From Panulirus ornatus (taxonomy: Eukaryota; Arthropoda; Malacostraca; Decapoda; Palinuridae), in the NCBI RefSeq assembly GCF_036320965.1, contig NC_092249.1, forward strand, positions 2,572,614 through 2,636,613: a stretch of 64,000 nucleotides of DNA, read 5' to 3'. A model generated the notes under the pieces. The model was not told where the DNA came from. It did not search any database and saw nothing but the letters and a program-made list of their open reading frames with translations. Made by a program: the position numbers and the translations under genes. Within the stretch, counting starts at the first letter, position 1; every line of letters starts with the position of its first letter. This document shows positions 44,111 through 55,881 of the stretch, piece after piece.

Positions 44111-44375
44111 TAAGGGTCAAAGTTCGACTCTCGTGACCTTCAATTCACCTAATTTCTCCCATTTAGTTCAACGAGATCCCTCCTTCCTCTAACCCAGACC
44201 AAAAGGTTGACAGACTTAAAATTCTCTGCCTCTCATACTTCTAATGTAATCCCTAGCCATCATTGGATCACTGATGATCACCTCATGCGATACATGTAAT
44301 CACAAAACCGAGTAATATCCCCACAACGTCGCTTGCTAACACGTTACTCACAGTGATCAACTTCGACATACCATT
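44111..44375. other. Unassigned DNA
   Basis: No repeat or gene recognised. Confidence 0.5.
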
Positions 44376-45217
44376 CGTCTGGCCCAGGTACCATATTAAT
44401 CGTCTAGCCCAGGTACCATATTAATCGTCTAGCCCAGGTACCATATTAATCGTCTAGCCCAGGTACCATATTAATCGTCTAGCCCAGGTACCATATTAAT
44501 CGTCTAGCCCAGGTACCATATTAATCGTCTAGCCCAGGTACCATATTAATCGTCTAGCCCAGGTACCATATTAATCGTCTAGCCCAGGTACCATATTAAT
44601 CGTCTAGCCCAGGTACCATATTAATCGTCTAGCCCAGGTACCATATTAATCGTCTAGCCCAGGTACCATATTAATCGTCTAGCCCAGGTATCATATTAAT
44701 CGTCTAGCCCAGGTACCATATTAATCGTCTAGCCCAGGTACCATATTAATCGTCTAGCCCAGGTACCATATTAATCGTCTAGCCCAGGTACCATATTAAT
44801 CGTCTAACCCAGGTACCATATTAATCGTCTAGCCCAGGTACCATATTAATCGTCTAGCCCAGGTACCATATTAATCGTCTGGCCCAGGTACCATATTAAT
44901 CGTCTAGCCCAGGTACCATATTAATCGTCTAGCCCAGGTACCATATTAATCGTCTAGCCCAGGTACCATATTAATCGTCTAGCCCAGGTACCATATTAAT
45001 CGTCTGGCCCAGGTACCATATTAATCGTCTGGCCCAGGTACCATATTAATCGTCTGGCCCAGGTACCATATTAATCGTCTAGCCCAGGTACCATATTAAT
45101 CGTCTAGCCCAGGTACCATATTAATCGTCTAGCCCAGGTACCATATTAATCGTCTAGCCCAGGTACCATATTAATCGTCTGGCCCAGGTACCATATTAAT
45201 CGTCTAGCTCATACGAG
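44376..45217. repeat. 25-bp minisatellite, 33 units in perfect register
   Basis: Exactly 33 x 25 bp from 44376 to 45200, then a partial unit, with no insertion or deletion. Core GGTACCATATTAATCGTC then TAGCCCA. Variants are a few substitutions only: TAGCCC/TGGCCC in clusters, one TAACCC, one GGTATC. The unit joins three 4-6 base palindromes (GGTACC, ATTAAT, CTAG). Confidence 0.98.
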
Positions 45218-45635
45218 CTACCACCTCATTAAATCCCCCCCATCCCCCCACCGTGTTCATAATAATCACCTCGCCTGTATTAATCGCTCTCTTGCCGTAA
45301 AATAAGGAGACGAGGGCTGTAAAATCTCACGCCCACCGACCCCACCACCCACCCCCCCTCGTAAAATCGCTAAGGTAATTTGAAGTGGGCCAAGTGTACC
45401 AGCGAAGTGGCATGGCTGCGTTAAGGGTAGGGGAAGGGGAAGGGGAAGAGGGGGGGGGGGGAGAACAGACCCCCCCCCCCCAGGGGAACCAGGGATCTGG
45501 AAAGGGGATCCAGAAGATGTGTGTGTGTGTGTGTGTGGGATGAAGGAACGGAGGGGTCAAAGGTCACGGATGGTATGAGGGGGTCAAAGGTGAAGGGGAG
45601 GGAAATGATCAGGTAATGGATGAATGGGGGGTTGA
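45218..45635. other. Unassigned DNA with G/C runs and short (GT)n
   Basis: G run at 45451-45462, C run at 45470-45480, GT run at 45519-45537. No gene recognised. Confidence 0.6.
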
Positions 45636-46355
45636 ACCCAACAACAGCACACCACAGCAGGAGTGAAACAGCTTCGTATCCCACAGCACACCACAGCAGG
45701 AGCTGAAACAGCACCGTAATCCCACAGCACACCACAGTAGGAGCTGAAACAGCACCGTAATCCCACAGCACACCACAGTAGGAGCTGAAACAGCTTCACA
45801 TCCCACAGCACACCACAGCAGGAGCTGAAACAGCTTCGTATCCCACAGCACACCACAGCAGGAGCTGAAACAGCTTCACATCCCACAGCACACCACAGCA
45901 GGAGCTGAAACAGCTCCGTAATCCCACAGCACACCACAGTAGGAGCTGAAACAGCTTCACATCCCACACCACAGCACAGCAGGAGCTGAAACAGCTTCGT
46001 ATCCCACAGCACACCACAGTAGGAGCTGAAACAGCTTCACATCCCACAGCACACCACAACAGGAGCTGAAACAGCACCGTAATCCCACAGCACACCACAG
46101 TAGGAGCTGAAACAGCTTCACATCCCACAGCACACCACAGCAGGAGCTGAACAGCACCGTATCCCACAGCACACCACAGCAGGAGCTGAAACAGCTTCAC
46201 ATCCCACAGCAAACCACAGCAGGAGCTGAAACAGCTTCGTATCCCACAGCACACCACAGCAGGAGTGAAACAGCACCGTAATCCCACAGCACACCACAGT
46301 AGGAGCTGAAACAGCTTCACATCCCACAGCACACCACAGCAGGAGCTGTAACAGC
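45636..46355. repeat. 40/41-bp minisatellite
   Basis: About 17 units with core CACACCACAGCAGGAGCTG followed by AAACAGC and either TTCACATCCC, TTCGTATCCC or ACCGTAATCCC. The three endings are mixed along the array, with a repeating series. One unit (46140-46165) is short. Confidence 0.97.
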
Positions 46356-46565
46356 CCCCCGGATCAACCCACTTACTTCTGACCACTCGCTTCAGAATGG
46401 GGGGGGGGGGGGGACCGTCCAGGCAAAGCTTCGTATGGTCTTCATAGACCACACCAACACTGGCCTCCACCCCCCCACCCCCCCTTTTTTGCCCACGACG
46501 GAGCCTCCCACTCGAACGTGGCAAGAGGCATAATAACCTCCCCGTTGTCTCAGCTGGAAATTTTT
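46356..46565. other. Unassigned G/C-run DNA
   Basis: G run at 46398-46413 and C runs near 46470-46482. No gene recognised. Confidence 0.55.
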
Positions 46566-46985
46566 AAAACAGCTGTGGCTCAACTAGGAAACCCTTAACT
46601 AGCGACGTGAGTGAACTAGCAAACCCTTAAAACTGTGCATTAAACTAGAAACCCTTAACTAGCGACGTGAGTGAACTAGCAAACCCTCAAAACTGTGCAT
46701 TAAACTAGAAACCCTTAACTAGCGACGTGAGTGTACTAGCAACCCTCAGAATTGTGCATTAAACTAGAAACCCTTAACTAGCGACGTGAGTGTACTAGCA
46801 ACCCTCAGAACTGTGCATTAAACTAGAAACCCTTAACTAGCGACGTGAGTGAACTAGCAACCCCCAAACCTGTGATTTAACTAGAAACCCTCAACTAACA
46901 TCGTAATTAACCTCGAAATCCTTAAACAGCTGTGGCTCAACTAGGGAACCCTTAACTAGCAACGTGACTGAGCTAGTAAACGTTA
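46566..46985. repeat. 60-bp minisatellite
   Basis: About seven units with CTAGCGACGTGAGTG and AACTGTGCATTAAACTAG. Central units (46600-46860) are near-identical and both ends are diverged (AGCTGTGGCTCAACTAGG occurs at both edges). Confidence 0.94.
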
Positions 46986-47924
46986 AATAGGTGTGTGTGT
47001 GTGCTCAAGAAAACGAACAAACTCAACTATTTCCCCAACACTTGAATGTTCGTAGCCTGGACCACACATACCCTCTTCCAGGGATGGGGCGGCGAAATGC
47101 TTCCAGTCCCTTCGGCAAAACATCAGCGGAAGGAACTGGAAGAAGGGAAGAAGATGAACAAATCTACTTCTGTCTTAATCAGAGACAGAAGTTGGTCGAC
47201 TCGGAGCGACTCATGTGTGTCCGTGGTCCACACTAGGTCTTCCTTTACGATGATACGAGACAGCGGTGCTGGAGTGGACTTCCACTATAGCTGGGGACCA
47301 GAGACCAGGTCCTGTAGGTAGCCGGGTCCTCACTAGGAGCGTCCTAAACTCAAAGGACACCCGCTCCTCATCATAACCCTTCCCAGATCTCAAGCCTTAT
47401 GCAAATTAATCCTCAAATCTCTTCCTTTTACCAATGTCTCCATCTTGGACGCCCTTGGGCTGGTCTTTCCCGATGCTCTGATGCCTCTTCCACAACCTCC
47501 AAGTTCCACCCTCTCTTCCAGAACCTCCAAGTCCTATTCCTTCCCTACCTCCAAAACCTCGTTCGACCCCTAAAACCCACCTCGTCCCTCCAAAACCTAA
47601 AATACGCCTCCTTTATCATCACCTTCAAAATATTCATCTTCCTCCTCCTCTTCTCTTTTCTTCCACCTCCTCTTTCGTCCCATCTCTTCCCCCTGCTTCT
47701 TCCTCCTCTTCCTCCTACCCCCTCCCTCCTCCTTCGTCCCCACCACCAACGTACTCCAAACACTCACTCTCCCGGCAAACACATTTATTCAATTCCCTCC
47801 AACGTCTGGGAGTACTTTGAGAGGAACTTCAAAGCCACGTGGGTGGAATGTGGATTACCACCTGAGAGGGAGACAGACACCCTTGAGAAGAGAGTGGGGA
47901 GAGAGAGAGAGAGAGAGTTGGGTG
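46986..47924. other. Unassigned DNA, pyrimidine-rich 47500-47760
   Basis: Loose CAAAACCT/CTTCC repeats at 47500-47600 and CTC/TTC-rich DNA to 47760. Open frames here follow this bias. No gene recognised. Confidence 0.5.
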
Positions 47925-48050
47925 AGAGGGGAAACGGAAGGGAGAGGGGAGAGAGTTAGCAACCTGATAGGCTGTAGAAGGGAGAGTGTAGGACGAGAGG
48001 GGTAACGGAAGGGAGAGGGAGAAAGTTACCAACCGGATCGGCTGTAGTTA
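47925..48050. repeat. 70-bp duplication
   Basis: GAGAGGGGAAACGGAAGGG at 47925 and GAGAGGGGTAACGGAAGGG at 47995 begin two copies that share GTTA(G/C)CAACC(T/G)GAT and GGCTGTAG. Confidence 0.88.
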
Positions 48051-48370
48051 TGCTGTCTTTCGGCTCAGCATCAGCCAGTGCAGCATACAGCATCAAAACC
48101 CTTCCAGGACTACTGTTCTAAGGGACAGCATAAGGCGGTACAGCACAATATCATTAAAACACTTCTAACAATGCTGTTCTAAGGCACAGCATAAGCCAGA
48201 ACAGCATAATAGCATCAAAACCCTTCTAATAATGCAGTTCTAAGGCACAGCATAAGCCAGAACAGCATAATAGCATCAAAACCCTTCTAATAATGCTGTT
48301 CTAAGGCACAGCATTAGTCAGTGTAGCATGAAGCATTGAAATCCCTTTCCAGTAATGCTATTCTACAGCA
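48051..48370. repeat. ~61-bp minisatellite
   Basis: Five units with core CAGCATAAGCCAGAACAGC and ATCAAAACCCTTCTAA. Central pair near-identical, outer units diverged. Confidence 0.93.
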
Positions 48371-48678
48371 TACCATTAGTCATATTTGTATAATCCTAAG
48401 TATAAGTAACTATAAGGGTGGAAGAAACCTGCTTCCTATGGGTTTCCAATCGCCTATTTGCCCTCAATACCCTCACCTAACTGACCTCGTATGTCTTCCA
48501 TTATAACAAGGATCCCTTTTATGACCCACTGGCCTGTTGGTACCTGCTCTCCCCTATATTCCTGGAAAACCTTGTAGTACAGTGAATATCAGTTTTCATG
48601 ACGTCTACCAAATATAAAAATATGACCAAAACTGCGGTTAAACTAATACTATTTACAAGTACAATAACAAAACGAACA
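48371..48678. other. Unassigned DNA
   Basis: No repeat or gene recognised. Confidence 0.5.
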
Positions 48679-48725
48679 ACACAATAATAATAATAACAAC
48701 AACAACAACAACAACAATAATAATA

Positions 48726-48768
<43 letters not shown>
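48679..48768. repeat. (AAT)n/(AAC)n compound microsatellite
   Basis: Triplets AAT, AAC, AAT with one ATA slip near 48728. Confidence 0.96.
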
Positions 48769-49785
48769 TAATGGATATTCTAACTGACTTATCTTTATGA
48801 TTCCCTTATTGCTGTGACAATATGGCAAACAAGAGGGAACTACTCACAATCCAGAACTACTAACAATCCAATTACACCCTGAGCCACACCTGAATCCAGA
48901 AGTAGACAGATGTAAGTTCCCTTAAAGCCCTAAGGAAGCCCTACGTCCCTAAGGGGTGACAGGTAAACCGAACTTTCCCATGAGCTTACGAGCCCTAAAA
49001 ACCGGAAGAACCTGGTTTGACCTCATTTCCACCCTCCCTAGGGCAGCCCTGGAGCCCTGGACAGCCCTGTGTCCCTCAGGGATTACAAGGGGGAAACCCC
49101 GACCCTAAACATCGGGAGGGCCCTGAAAGATCATGTTTATAACGCGAGCAGAAGTTTTAGCGACTGTAAACAAACCCAGGGCCGGGGGCGTCCATTCGTG
49201 TCCATGCTGGCAGCGTCGTTCGCTGGCAACACCGAGCGTCGGCTACACGTTAGCTGGCAACGGCGGACGTCATCAACGCGTTGGCATATGGGGGGGGGGG
49301 CGGCAGCGGGAGGGGGGCGTCAGGCCAACGACAACTTACGTCAGGGACAACCAAAATATATGTGGGCAGAGCACTCAGCCCAACAACAGACAACATCACA
49401 TAGACTTCAGGGACAAAATCACCACACGCTGCCAGCGCACTCTGCCCACAGCGAACACCAGCGACCCCTTCACAGTGTTGTCAATGCTGTCAGGCAAAAG
49501 CTAAGGCCAGGGATACTCCACACACACACACACACACCTTAACAATGCCACAGAGTGTAACTTCCACACACACACAACACCCGTGGTCACATCTACCCAA
49601 TGTCGTTTCCTTATTACTAAAAGACCAAAGCTTCAGGTTGACCTAGTGAATATGTATCTACCTCAAAGAGGAATATTCACACACTCTCCCAATAGTGAGA
49701 GATGAGGGAAGTACCATATGACGAGAAGTATTTGTTTTAATGGATTTTCATCTTGTGCTGTGTGAATCCCTTCTGTAGCGAAGGT
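48769..49785. other. Unassigned DNA
   Basis: GC- and CpG-richer at 49150-49320. A short AC run near 49518-49537. CCCTAAGG/CCCTGTGTCCCT phrases near 48940-49080 are loosely repeated. No gene recognised. Confidence 0.5.
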
Positions 49786-49935
49786 ACGACCCTTGAGCAC
49801 GACGGTACGACCCTTTAGCACGACGGTACGACCTCTGAGCACGACGGTACAACCCTTAAGCACAACGATACGACCCTTCATCAGGACGGTACGACCTTTG
49901 AGCACGACGGTACGACCCCTTGAGCACGGATCAAA
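49786..49935 (-). repeat. 21-bp minisatellite family, locus 8 (minus)
   Basis: About seven diverged minus units, for example GGTACGACCCTTGAGCACG, CACAACGATACGACCC and CATCAGGACGGTACG. Confidence 0.93.
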
Positions 49936-50999
49936 CCCTACACACTATGGAAACTCTATTTTCTAAAGACGACAACCCATTCGCTGGGCAGGTTAGAGAC
50001 ATTCTCTATTTTCTATGAACCTTTCAACTTCTTATTCTCTTCTGCTGCGTCTCCGTCTTTATCAAGGCTCTTGCCATGTCTCCCACACATGAAAACAATG
50101 ATCGTATTTTTCATTCGTGAGCTAATTAAAACATTTTCAACCGTGCATACGTCATGGTTGATATTTGCCAATGGTAAAACACTGAAAACTTTCATATATA
50201 CATACATATGTATAAAAAAAAATACAAAACATCATAAAAAAATGTCAATTAATTAACTTGCCCTTACACCAACACCGAGAATCAAATTACATTAATGACC
50301 TCCGACTTCCCACACTCCCAGGAGTCAAATTAGTAATTCAATAATGCGAATACATGGAACACAAAATGCTTAAGCTGTATCTGATTAGTAAAGGGGGCGG
50401 CTCAAGATGGCAATCCATCCTTGTAAATTCAAAACCATAAAAGACTTAGATATAATGATGAAGAGAAAAACATTTAGAAAAATAGGATCTGTGAGGAGTA
50501 TCTTTTTAATGAGTGTGTATCTACATTAGTGGAGTATCTCTGTATCTATATATGAGACAGAGAACAGGAAACTGATAAAAGTGTGAAAGGAGAAAACAGA
50601 ATAAACTGTAAATAGAGAAATACTCTCGAGATGATGCGAAAATATCAGAAAAAAATCTGTCTGCTCGAACCCATCCTTAGCAGTCTTCTGGAAGGCGATT
50701 AAATCGGGTGATTAATATAATCAGGGCGGCAAGATTAAAATCGGGTGGCGTATAGAACGATACGACACGAAACATGAGGGAGGTGCAACCACAAGGTCGG
50801 AAATCTGGTGAAAAGACTTGGGGATGTAACATGAAAAAGAGGTGTGACAATAATCTCCATTTTGGCATGTTAATCAGGAGGGAAGATTAAATAAATCATG
50901 GGTTTAGGGTGAATGGGGTGAATGGGGCGGTGTTGCCTCCCCTAAGTTATGATAAGGGGATTAACCAACGTGACAGATGCTTTGTATGTGTTACGAAAG
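49936..50999. other. Unassigned AT-rich DNA
   Basis: No repeat or gene recognised. Confidence 0.5.
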
Positions 51000-51245
51000 G
51001 GACAGGAGAAGACAGGAGAAGACGTGAGCGGACAGAAGACGTGAGGGACAGAAGACATGAGCAGACAGGAGAAGACGTGAGCGGACAGGAGAAGACGTGA
51101 GCAGACAGAAAAAGACGTGATCCGACAGAAGACATGAGCAGACAGAAGACATGAGTAGACAGGAGAAGACGTTAGCAGACAGGAGAAGACGTGATCAGAC
51201 AGGAGAAGACGTGAGAAGACAGGAGAAGACGTGAGCAAACAGGAA
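51000..51245. repeat. ~20-bp minisatellite
   Basis: About twelve units with core ACAGGAGAAGACGTGAGC. A shorter ACAGAAGACATGAGC type is mixed in. Confidence 0.93.
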
Positions 51246-51727
51246 CGGACGTAGTAATGGGAAACACAAGAACAGAAAACGAGGAGGAAGGGACAGACAT
51301 ACAGAAAATGAAAGAAGGGTATCAAATTACCCGGGGAGGGAAAAGTGGATAGAAAATGGGAGAGATGTGGAAGAGACATGAAAGGGAAAGATGTGATATG
51401 AGAATAACAAGGCAAATAATGAGACAAAAAAACAGAAGAAGGACAGATAATTGACTGAAATGAGAAAGAGGAATATAGACTGAAGATTTAAGATTTACAT
51501 CACAGGAAGTTACATACATTTCAAGTAAATACTGAATACAGTTAAAGTTCCCTTCTGTATCTCACACGGCTCCCTCATTACAGGGAAATGTTAACTCACT
51601 GTAATACAGACATGGGATACAATATATATGTACTGTCTCTTTCTTTACCCCCTGATACGTCTACACAGACTCATTACACATTAATGACTGTATCTTGTGA
51701 GGTTCATGTAACCAAAAACAATCTTTT

Positions 51728-51728
<1 letters not shown>
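51246..51728. other. Unassigned DNA
   Basis: Purine-rich left part. No gene recognised. Confidence 0.5.
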
Positions 51729-51763
<35 letters not shown>

Positions 51764-51776
51764 AATAATAATAATA
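51729..51776. repeat. (AAC)n(AAT)n microsatellite at the LINE 5' edge
   Basis: AAC then AAT triplets run straight into the truncated LINE with no spacer. Confidence 0.96.
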
Positions 51777-52451
51777 GTAAATGTGAATAAGAGCAAGGTT
51801 ATTAGGTACAGTAGGGGTGAGGGTCAAGTCAATTGGGAGGTGAGTTTGAATGGAGAAAAACTGGAGGAAGTGAAGTGTTTTAGATATCTGGGAGTGGATC
51901 TGTCAGCGGATGGAACCATGGAAGCGGAAGTGGATCATAGGGTGGGGGAGGGGGCGAAAATTTTGGGAGCCTTGAAAAATGTGTGGAAGTCGAGAACATT
52001 ATCTCGGAAAGCAAAAATGGGTATGTTTGAGGGAATAGTGGTTCCAACAATGCTGTATGGTTGCGAGGCGTGGGCTATGGATAGAGATGTGCGCAGGAGG
52101 ATGGATGTGCTGGAAATGAGATGTTTGAGGACAATGTGTGGTGTGAGGTGGTTTGATCGAGTAAGTAACGTAAGGGTAAGAGAGATGTGTGGAAATAAAA
52201 AGAGCGTGGTCGAGAGAGCAGAAGAGGGTGTTTTGAAATGGTTTGGGCACATGGAGAGAATGAGTGAGGAGAGATTGACCAAGAGGATATATGTGTCGGA
52301 GGTGGAGGGAACGAGGAGAAGAGGGAGACCAAATTGGAGGTGGAAAGATGGAGTGAAAAAGATTTTGTGTGATCGGGGCCTGAACATGCAGGAGGGTGAA
52401 AGGAGGGCAAGAAATAGAGTGAATTGGAGCGATGTGGTATACAGGGGTTGA
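51777..52451 (+). pseudogene. Truncated LINE ORF2 C-terminal half
   Basis: Encodes about 224 residues of the reverse transcriptase thumb and C-terminal region. Motifs in order: VNVNKSKV (residue 1), FRYLGVDLSADG, KAKMGMFEGIVVPTMLYGCEAW, RRRMDVLEMRCLRTMCGVR, WFGHMERM and RRRGRPNWRWKDG. FRYLGV, the LYGCEAW segment, the RCLR..CGVR segment and GRP..RW.DGV are characteristic of RTE-like LINE ORFs. The catalytic [FY]ADD motif and the endonuclease are upstream of the truncation and absent, so the product is inactive. No internal stop. The matching YADD part is seen at 8388, in another, older copy. Confidence 0.85.
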
Positions 52452-52633
52452 CGTGCTGTCAGTGGATTGAATCAAGGCATGTGAAGCGTCTGGGGTAAAC
52501 CATGGAAAGCTGTGTAGGTATGTATATTTGCGTGTCTGGATGTGTGTATGTGCATGTGTATGGGGGGGGGGGGGTTGGGCCATTTCTTTCGTCTGTTTCC
52601 TTGCGCTACCTCGCAAACGCGGGAGACAGCGAC

Positions 52634-52668
<35 letters not shown>
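51777..52668 (+). mobile_element. 5'-truncated non-LTR retrotransposon (RTE-like LINE)
   Basis: Components in order: an open C-terminal ORF2 part (51777-52451), a short 3'UTR, a G run (52562-52574), the tail box TTGCGCTACCTCGCAAACGC at 52602-52621, GACAGCGACAAAGTA, and a poly(A) of about 30 followed by AAT triplets. The 5' end is cut just after the RT palm region and abuts a microsatellite, typical of truncated target-primed integration. Clade assignment by motif style is inference. The open frame and clean tail suggest a relatively young copy. Confidence 0.85.
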
Positions 52669-52671
<3 letters not shown>

Positions 52672-52680
52672 ATAATAATA

Positions 52681-52852
52681 CACTGGTAAGTTTATAACTA
52701 GGTATTTAGTAACATTACATGGGTCTCACATTACCATAAAAATGAGATAAATTAGATAAGTTTCATTATATGCTAAAAAAAAAAGATTGGATTCATTATT
52801 AAATGAATATTAACACAATGCAATAACCAATCATACAGGAAATATCATTTAG

Positions 52853-52854
<2 letters not shown>
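52681..52854. other. Unassigned AT-rich DNA
   Basis: No repeat or gene recognised. Confidence 0.5.

Positions 52855-52889
<35 letters not shown>
52855..52889. repeat. (GT)n microsatellite
   Basis: Pure GT run. Confidence 0.95.
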
Positions 52890-52893
<4 letters not shown>

Positions 52894-53268
52894 TGATTCA
52901 TGTATGTATACCTAGCTCACACACAGATGTTCGTCAAACGTGTAAACGCGCAAAGGAAGGGGGCGCTGAAAACTGGAGATGGAATCGAAACGACCAATTG
53001 ATGAAAACTGGTGATTGCAAGGACCACAGAACAGTGTGAACATTGATAACACGACACTTACACTACCAGATGACTTTTAAAAACATATACCACATAGGAG
53101 GGAAGGTAAATATGTACATCAACATGTCTTAGACAGGAAGATTTCAGGAACAGAAAATGGTGCATACAAAACTAATACAGTATCCCCCATGTATTAATAG
53201 TAACCCTATATATCACTAACTATCAAACTACGAGGGTAACAACACGCCTGGTAGGGATTATGTACCCA

Positions 53269-53272
<4 letters not shown>
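52890..53272. other. Unassigned DNA
   Basis: No repeat or gene recognised. Confidence 0.5.

Positions 53273-53308
<36 letters not shown>
53273..53308. repeat. (AC)n microsatellite
   Basis: Pure AC run. Confidence 0.95.
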
Positions 53309-53311
<3 letters not shown>

Positions 53312-53551
53312 TAAAGTACGAGAGTACTTAAATACCATGACGTTTACCATCACTACACACTTGTAAAGTTCAAGAAAGATTGTGTTGACACAACCTGATT
53401 GTGTAATTTTCTTCTTCTCAAAGTTTGTTTGCCAACAGACTGGCTGACATATCTATCCGGGAGACGAGTGGGGTATACTGGGATATATACAGCCGGAGGT
53501 ATAAGCCAGATATACTCGCACAGTAAAGTATACTCTCATGTTTGTTTCGCA

Positions 53552-53715
53552 GGTCTTCTACCCCCCCAAAGCTGGGGTCTGGCATCTTACGTATACCTTA
53601 CGATGGTTTGGGAGGTCTTCTACCCCCACAGCTGGGGTCTGGGACCTTACCTTACCTTACGTATACCTTACGATGATTTGGGAGGTCTTCTACCCCCTAC
53701 AGCTGGGGTCTGGGA
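53552..53715. repeat. ~71-bp minisatellite, locus 2
   Basis: Two and a half units of the same family as 26611-26950 and in the same orientation, sharing CTTACGATG(G/A)TTTGG and CCCACAGCTGGGGTCTGGG with the CCTTA pentamers between. Confidence 0.95.
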
Positions 53716-53899
53716 CCAAGCAACCACGTTGGTTTATGGCCAGTCAGGTTGTTGGAGGCGAACAATCCCTTGACTTACGTAACCAACACAAATAAATAAA
53801 TAAACAAATGAAAAAAAATACATAATGACTTATCCTCCTACAGAGACTAAAAGGGATTAATCATGCACGATTCCTTCATCACGGAAATAAAACCCATCA
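53716..53899. other. Unassigned DNA
   Basis: No repeat or gene recognised. Confidence 0.5.

Positions 53900-53970
<71 letters not shown>
53900..53970. repeat. (AT)n microsatellite
   Basis: Pure AT run, about 70 bases. Confidence 0.97.
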
Positions 53971-53972
<2 letters not shown>

Positions 53973-55049
53973 ACCACACTACCACAACAGATACCTGATA
54001 CAGGTACATAAATACACAAAATAATAAAAAATCCACCACATTCAGTAAGGACAGCTGGAGTATACTAATATACTGAACATATACAGCCCCCCCTAACATG
54101 GGGGTAACATACCACATACTAAAACCCCCCTACGATATACTCCCAAGCAATTACCAGTCATATTGACCACGCACGGCTGAATGGTTATTAGATGGTTCCT
54201 ACATCCTCGCGATCGCTATTAGAGCGGTGTTTAAGGGGTCGTTAGCAACCATTAACACCAATGGGGGAAGCGTGAAACTACCCTCGTTCGACAGTTAATG
54301 TCTTGTTCCGTAAAATGTTACAGAATTCCCAATCATCTGGCGGATCAGGAACCAATTCTATTCGTCCGAGCCTTAACAAACGCCCATCTGGCCCCTTCCA
54401 AACGAGTAGTTTACGCTCGTTAGGAACAATACGTATGAGCTGTAAGGATCACGTATACATTTGTATTTATAAATGCTATGATTCGACACACGTAGCGACC
54501 TCTGTGGGCTTCACATTGACCACATATTCAATGCTTCTTGGAAACCATCTTCAAGGATCTTGATTACATGAGATTAATCATTTATCACTTAATAATCACC
54601 CTAATAATTAATCACACTTATTAATCACAACCTCAGATTCGGGCCAGGGCGCACTCTCAAAGACAAGGAACCACGAGAGAAATTCCAACGCCAAAGGAAG
54701 ACTAACAGGTTTGGTGTGGAGGAATTAAGTGGACATGAACGATGATTTTTCGACATTTGGGAAGGAATTGTAATATACAGACTAGAGCAACGAGCAATGA
54801 TCATATGTACAGACGTACAGTGAAGCGGAGCAGGCAACTCAGGGCAAGCAAACAGCAAACAAACACAAACAAGCACAAAGATGTACACAAAGGCATATAA
54901 TTTACCATGAAATTTTTTTTTAAATCTTGATGAACGTATTTTAAGTAGCTATTATATACTCCACAAAAACATATTGCTTCTTTATCTTCTTGCAACCATA
55001 TTGATAACATCTTTCACGCGTTCAGATGTCGAAGAAAGATAAGAAACAG

Positions 55050-55050
<1 letters not shown>
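53971..55050. other. Unassigned AT-rich DNA
   Basis: The largest non-tandem stretch in this part. Short open frames have no recognisable domains. No gene called. Confidence 0.5.

Positions 55051-55081
<31 letters not shown>
55051..55081. repeat. (AC)n microsatellite
   Basis: Pure AC run. Confidence 0.95.
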
Positions 55082-55084
<3 letters not shown>

Positions 55085-55808
55085 GTCTCGCTTCTAAACT
55101 AGTAGTTAGTATCACGTGACCACACTCTTAACAAGTACGAACGAAGCACGGTACGAGGGTCAGTCCTAAGGTACATTACGGTACAGGGAAGAAATGTACC
55201 GGCATGTCTGGTAAGTTAAAGTGTACCATACAGGTACCTTCGCTAGCAATGACCTCATTACGGTATCCAAAGGGGTCGCGGTCATGACCTTACGACCCTT
55301 CTCAACTCTACGACCTTGTCCTACGACCCGTCGCAACCCTACGACCAGTTCCTACGACCTAACTTGCTCTGATGGCCACCCGCATGGAACACCCCACCCC
55401 TCACCCCCACCTTGCATTTCCTACCACACTCTTCTATTCCAGCCATCTTACCCCAACTTGCTCCCAACTCACATTCTTCACCCCTTTCATTACTTCCTCC
55501 ATGTACTTTGTCACTCCCAGCATAGTGGCGCGTTCCGTCTCCACAGATACAACAAGGGGCGTTTTTTTCCCCCCTTACGTTTTTTATTTCCCCCCTTCTT
55601 CGTTGTTTGCGTGAACGGACAGAGCGTGTGGAATTTTTTCCCCCTTAAGTCCACGAGACGAAGACAGATTGTCGGATATGGCTAGTTTATGAAGACGTGT
55701 TAACCATTTTTTTCCCCTTAAATCTCGAAAAATTAAGAGATTAAGGAAGAGATGCTGTCATAATAAACTTGGAAATTTCCAGTTATATAATAGTTTTATG
55801 TGTCTTCT

Positions 55809-55810
<2 letters not shown>
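55082..55810. other. Unassigned DNA with TACGACC repeats
   Basis: 55288-55362 has five TACGACC phrases at about 13-18 bp spacing. They resemble half a 21-mer unit in minus orientation but lack the GAGCACG half. The rest is pyrimidine-rich. No gene recognised. Confidence 0.5.

Positions 55811-55877
<67 letters not shown>
55811..55877. repeat. (AT)n microsatellite
   Basis: Pure AT run. Confidence 0.97.
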
Positions 55878-55881
<4 letters not shown>

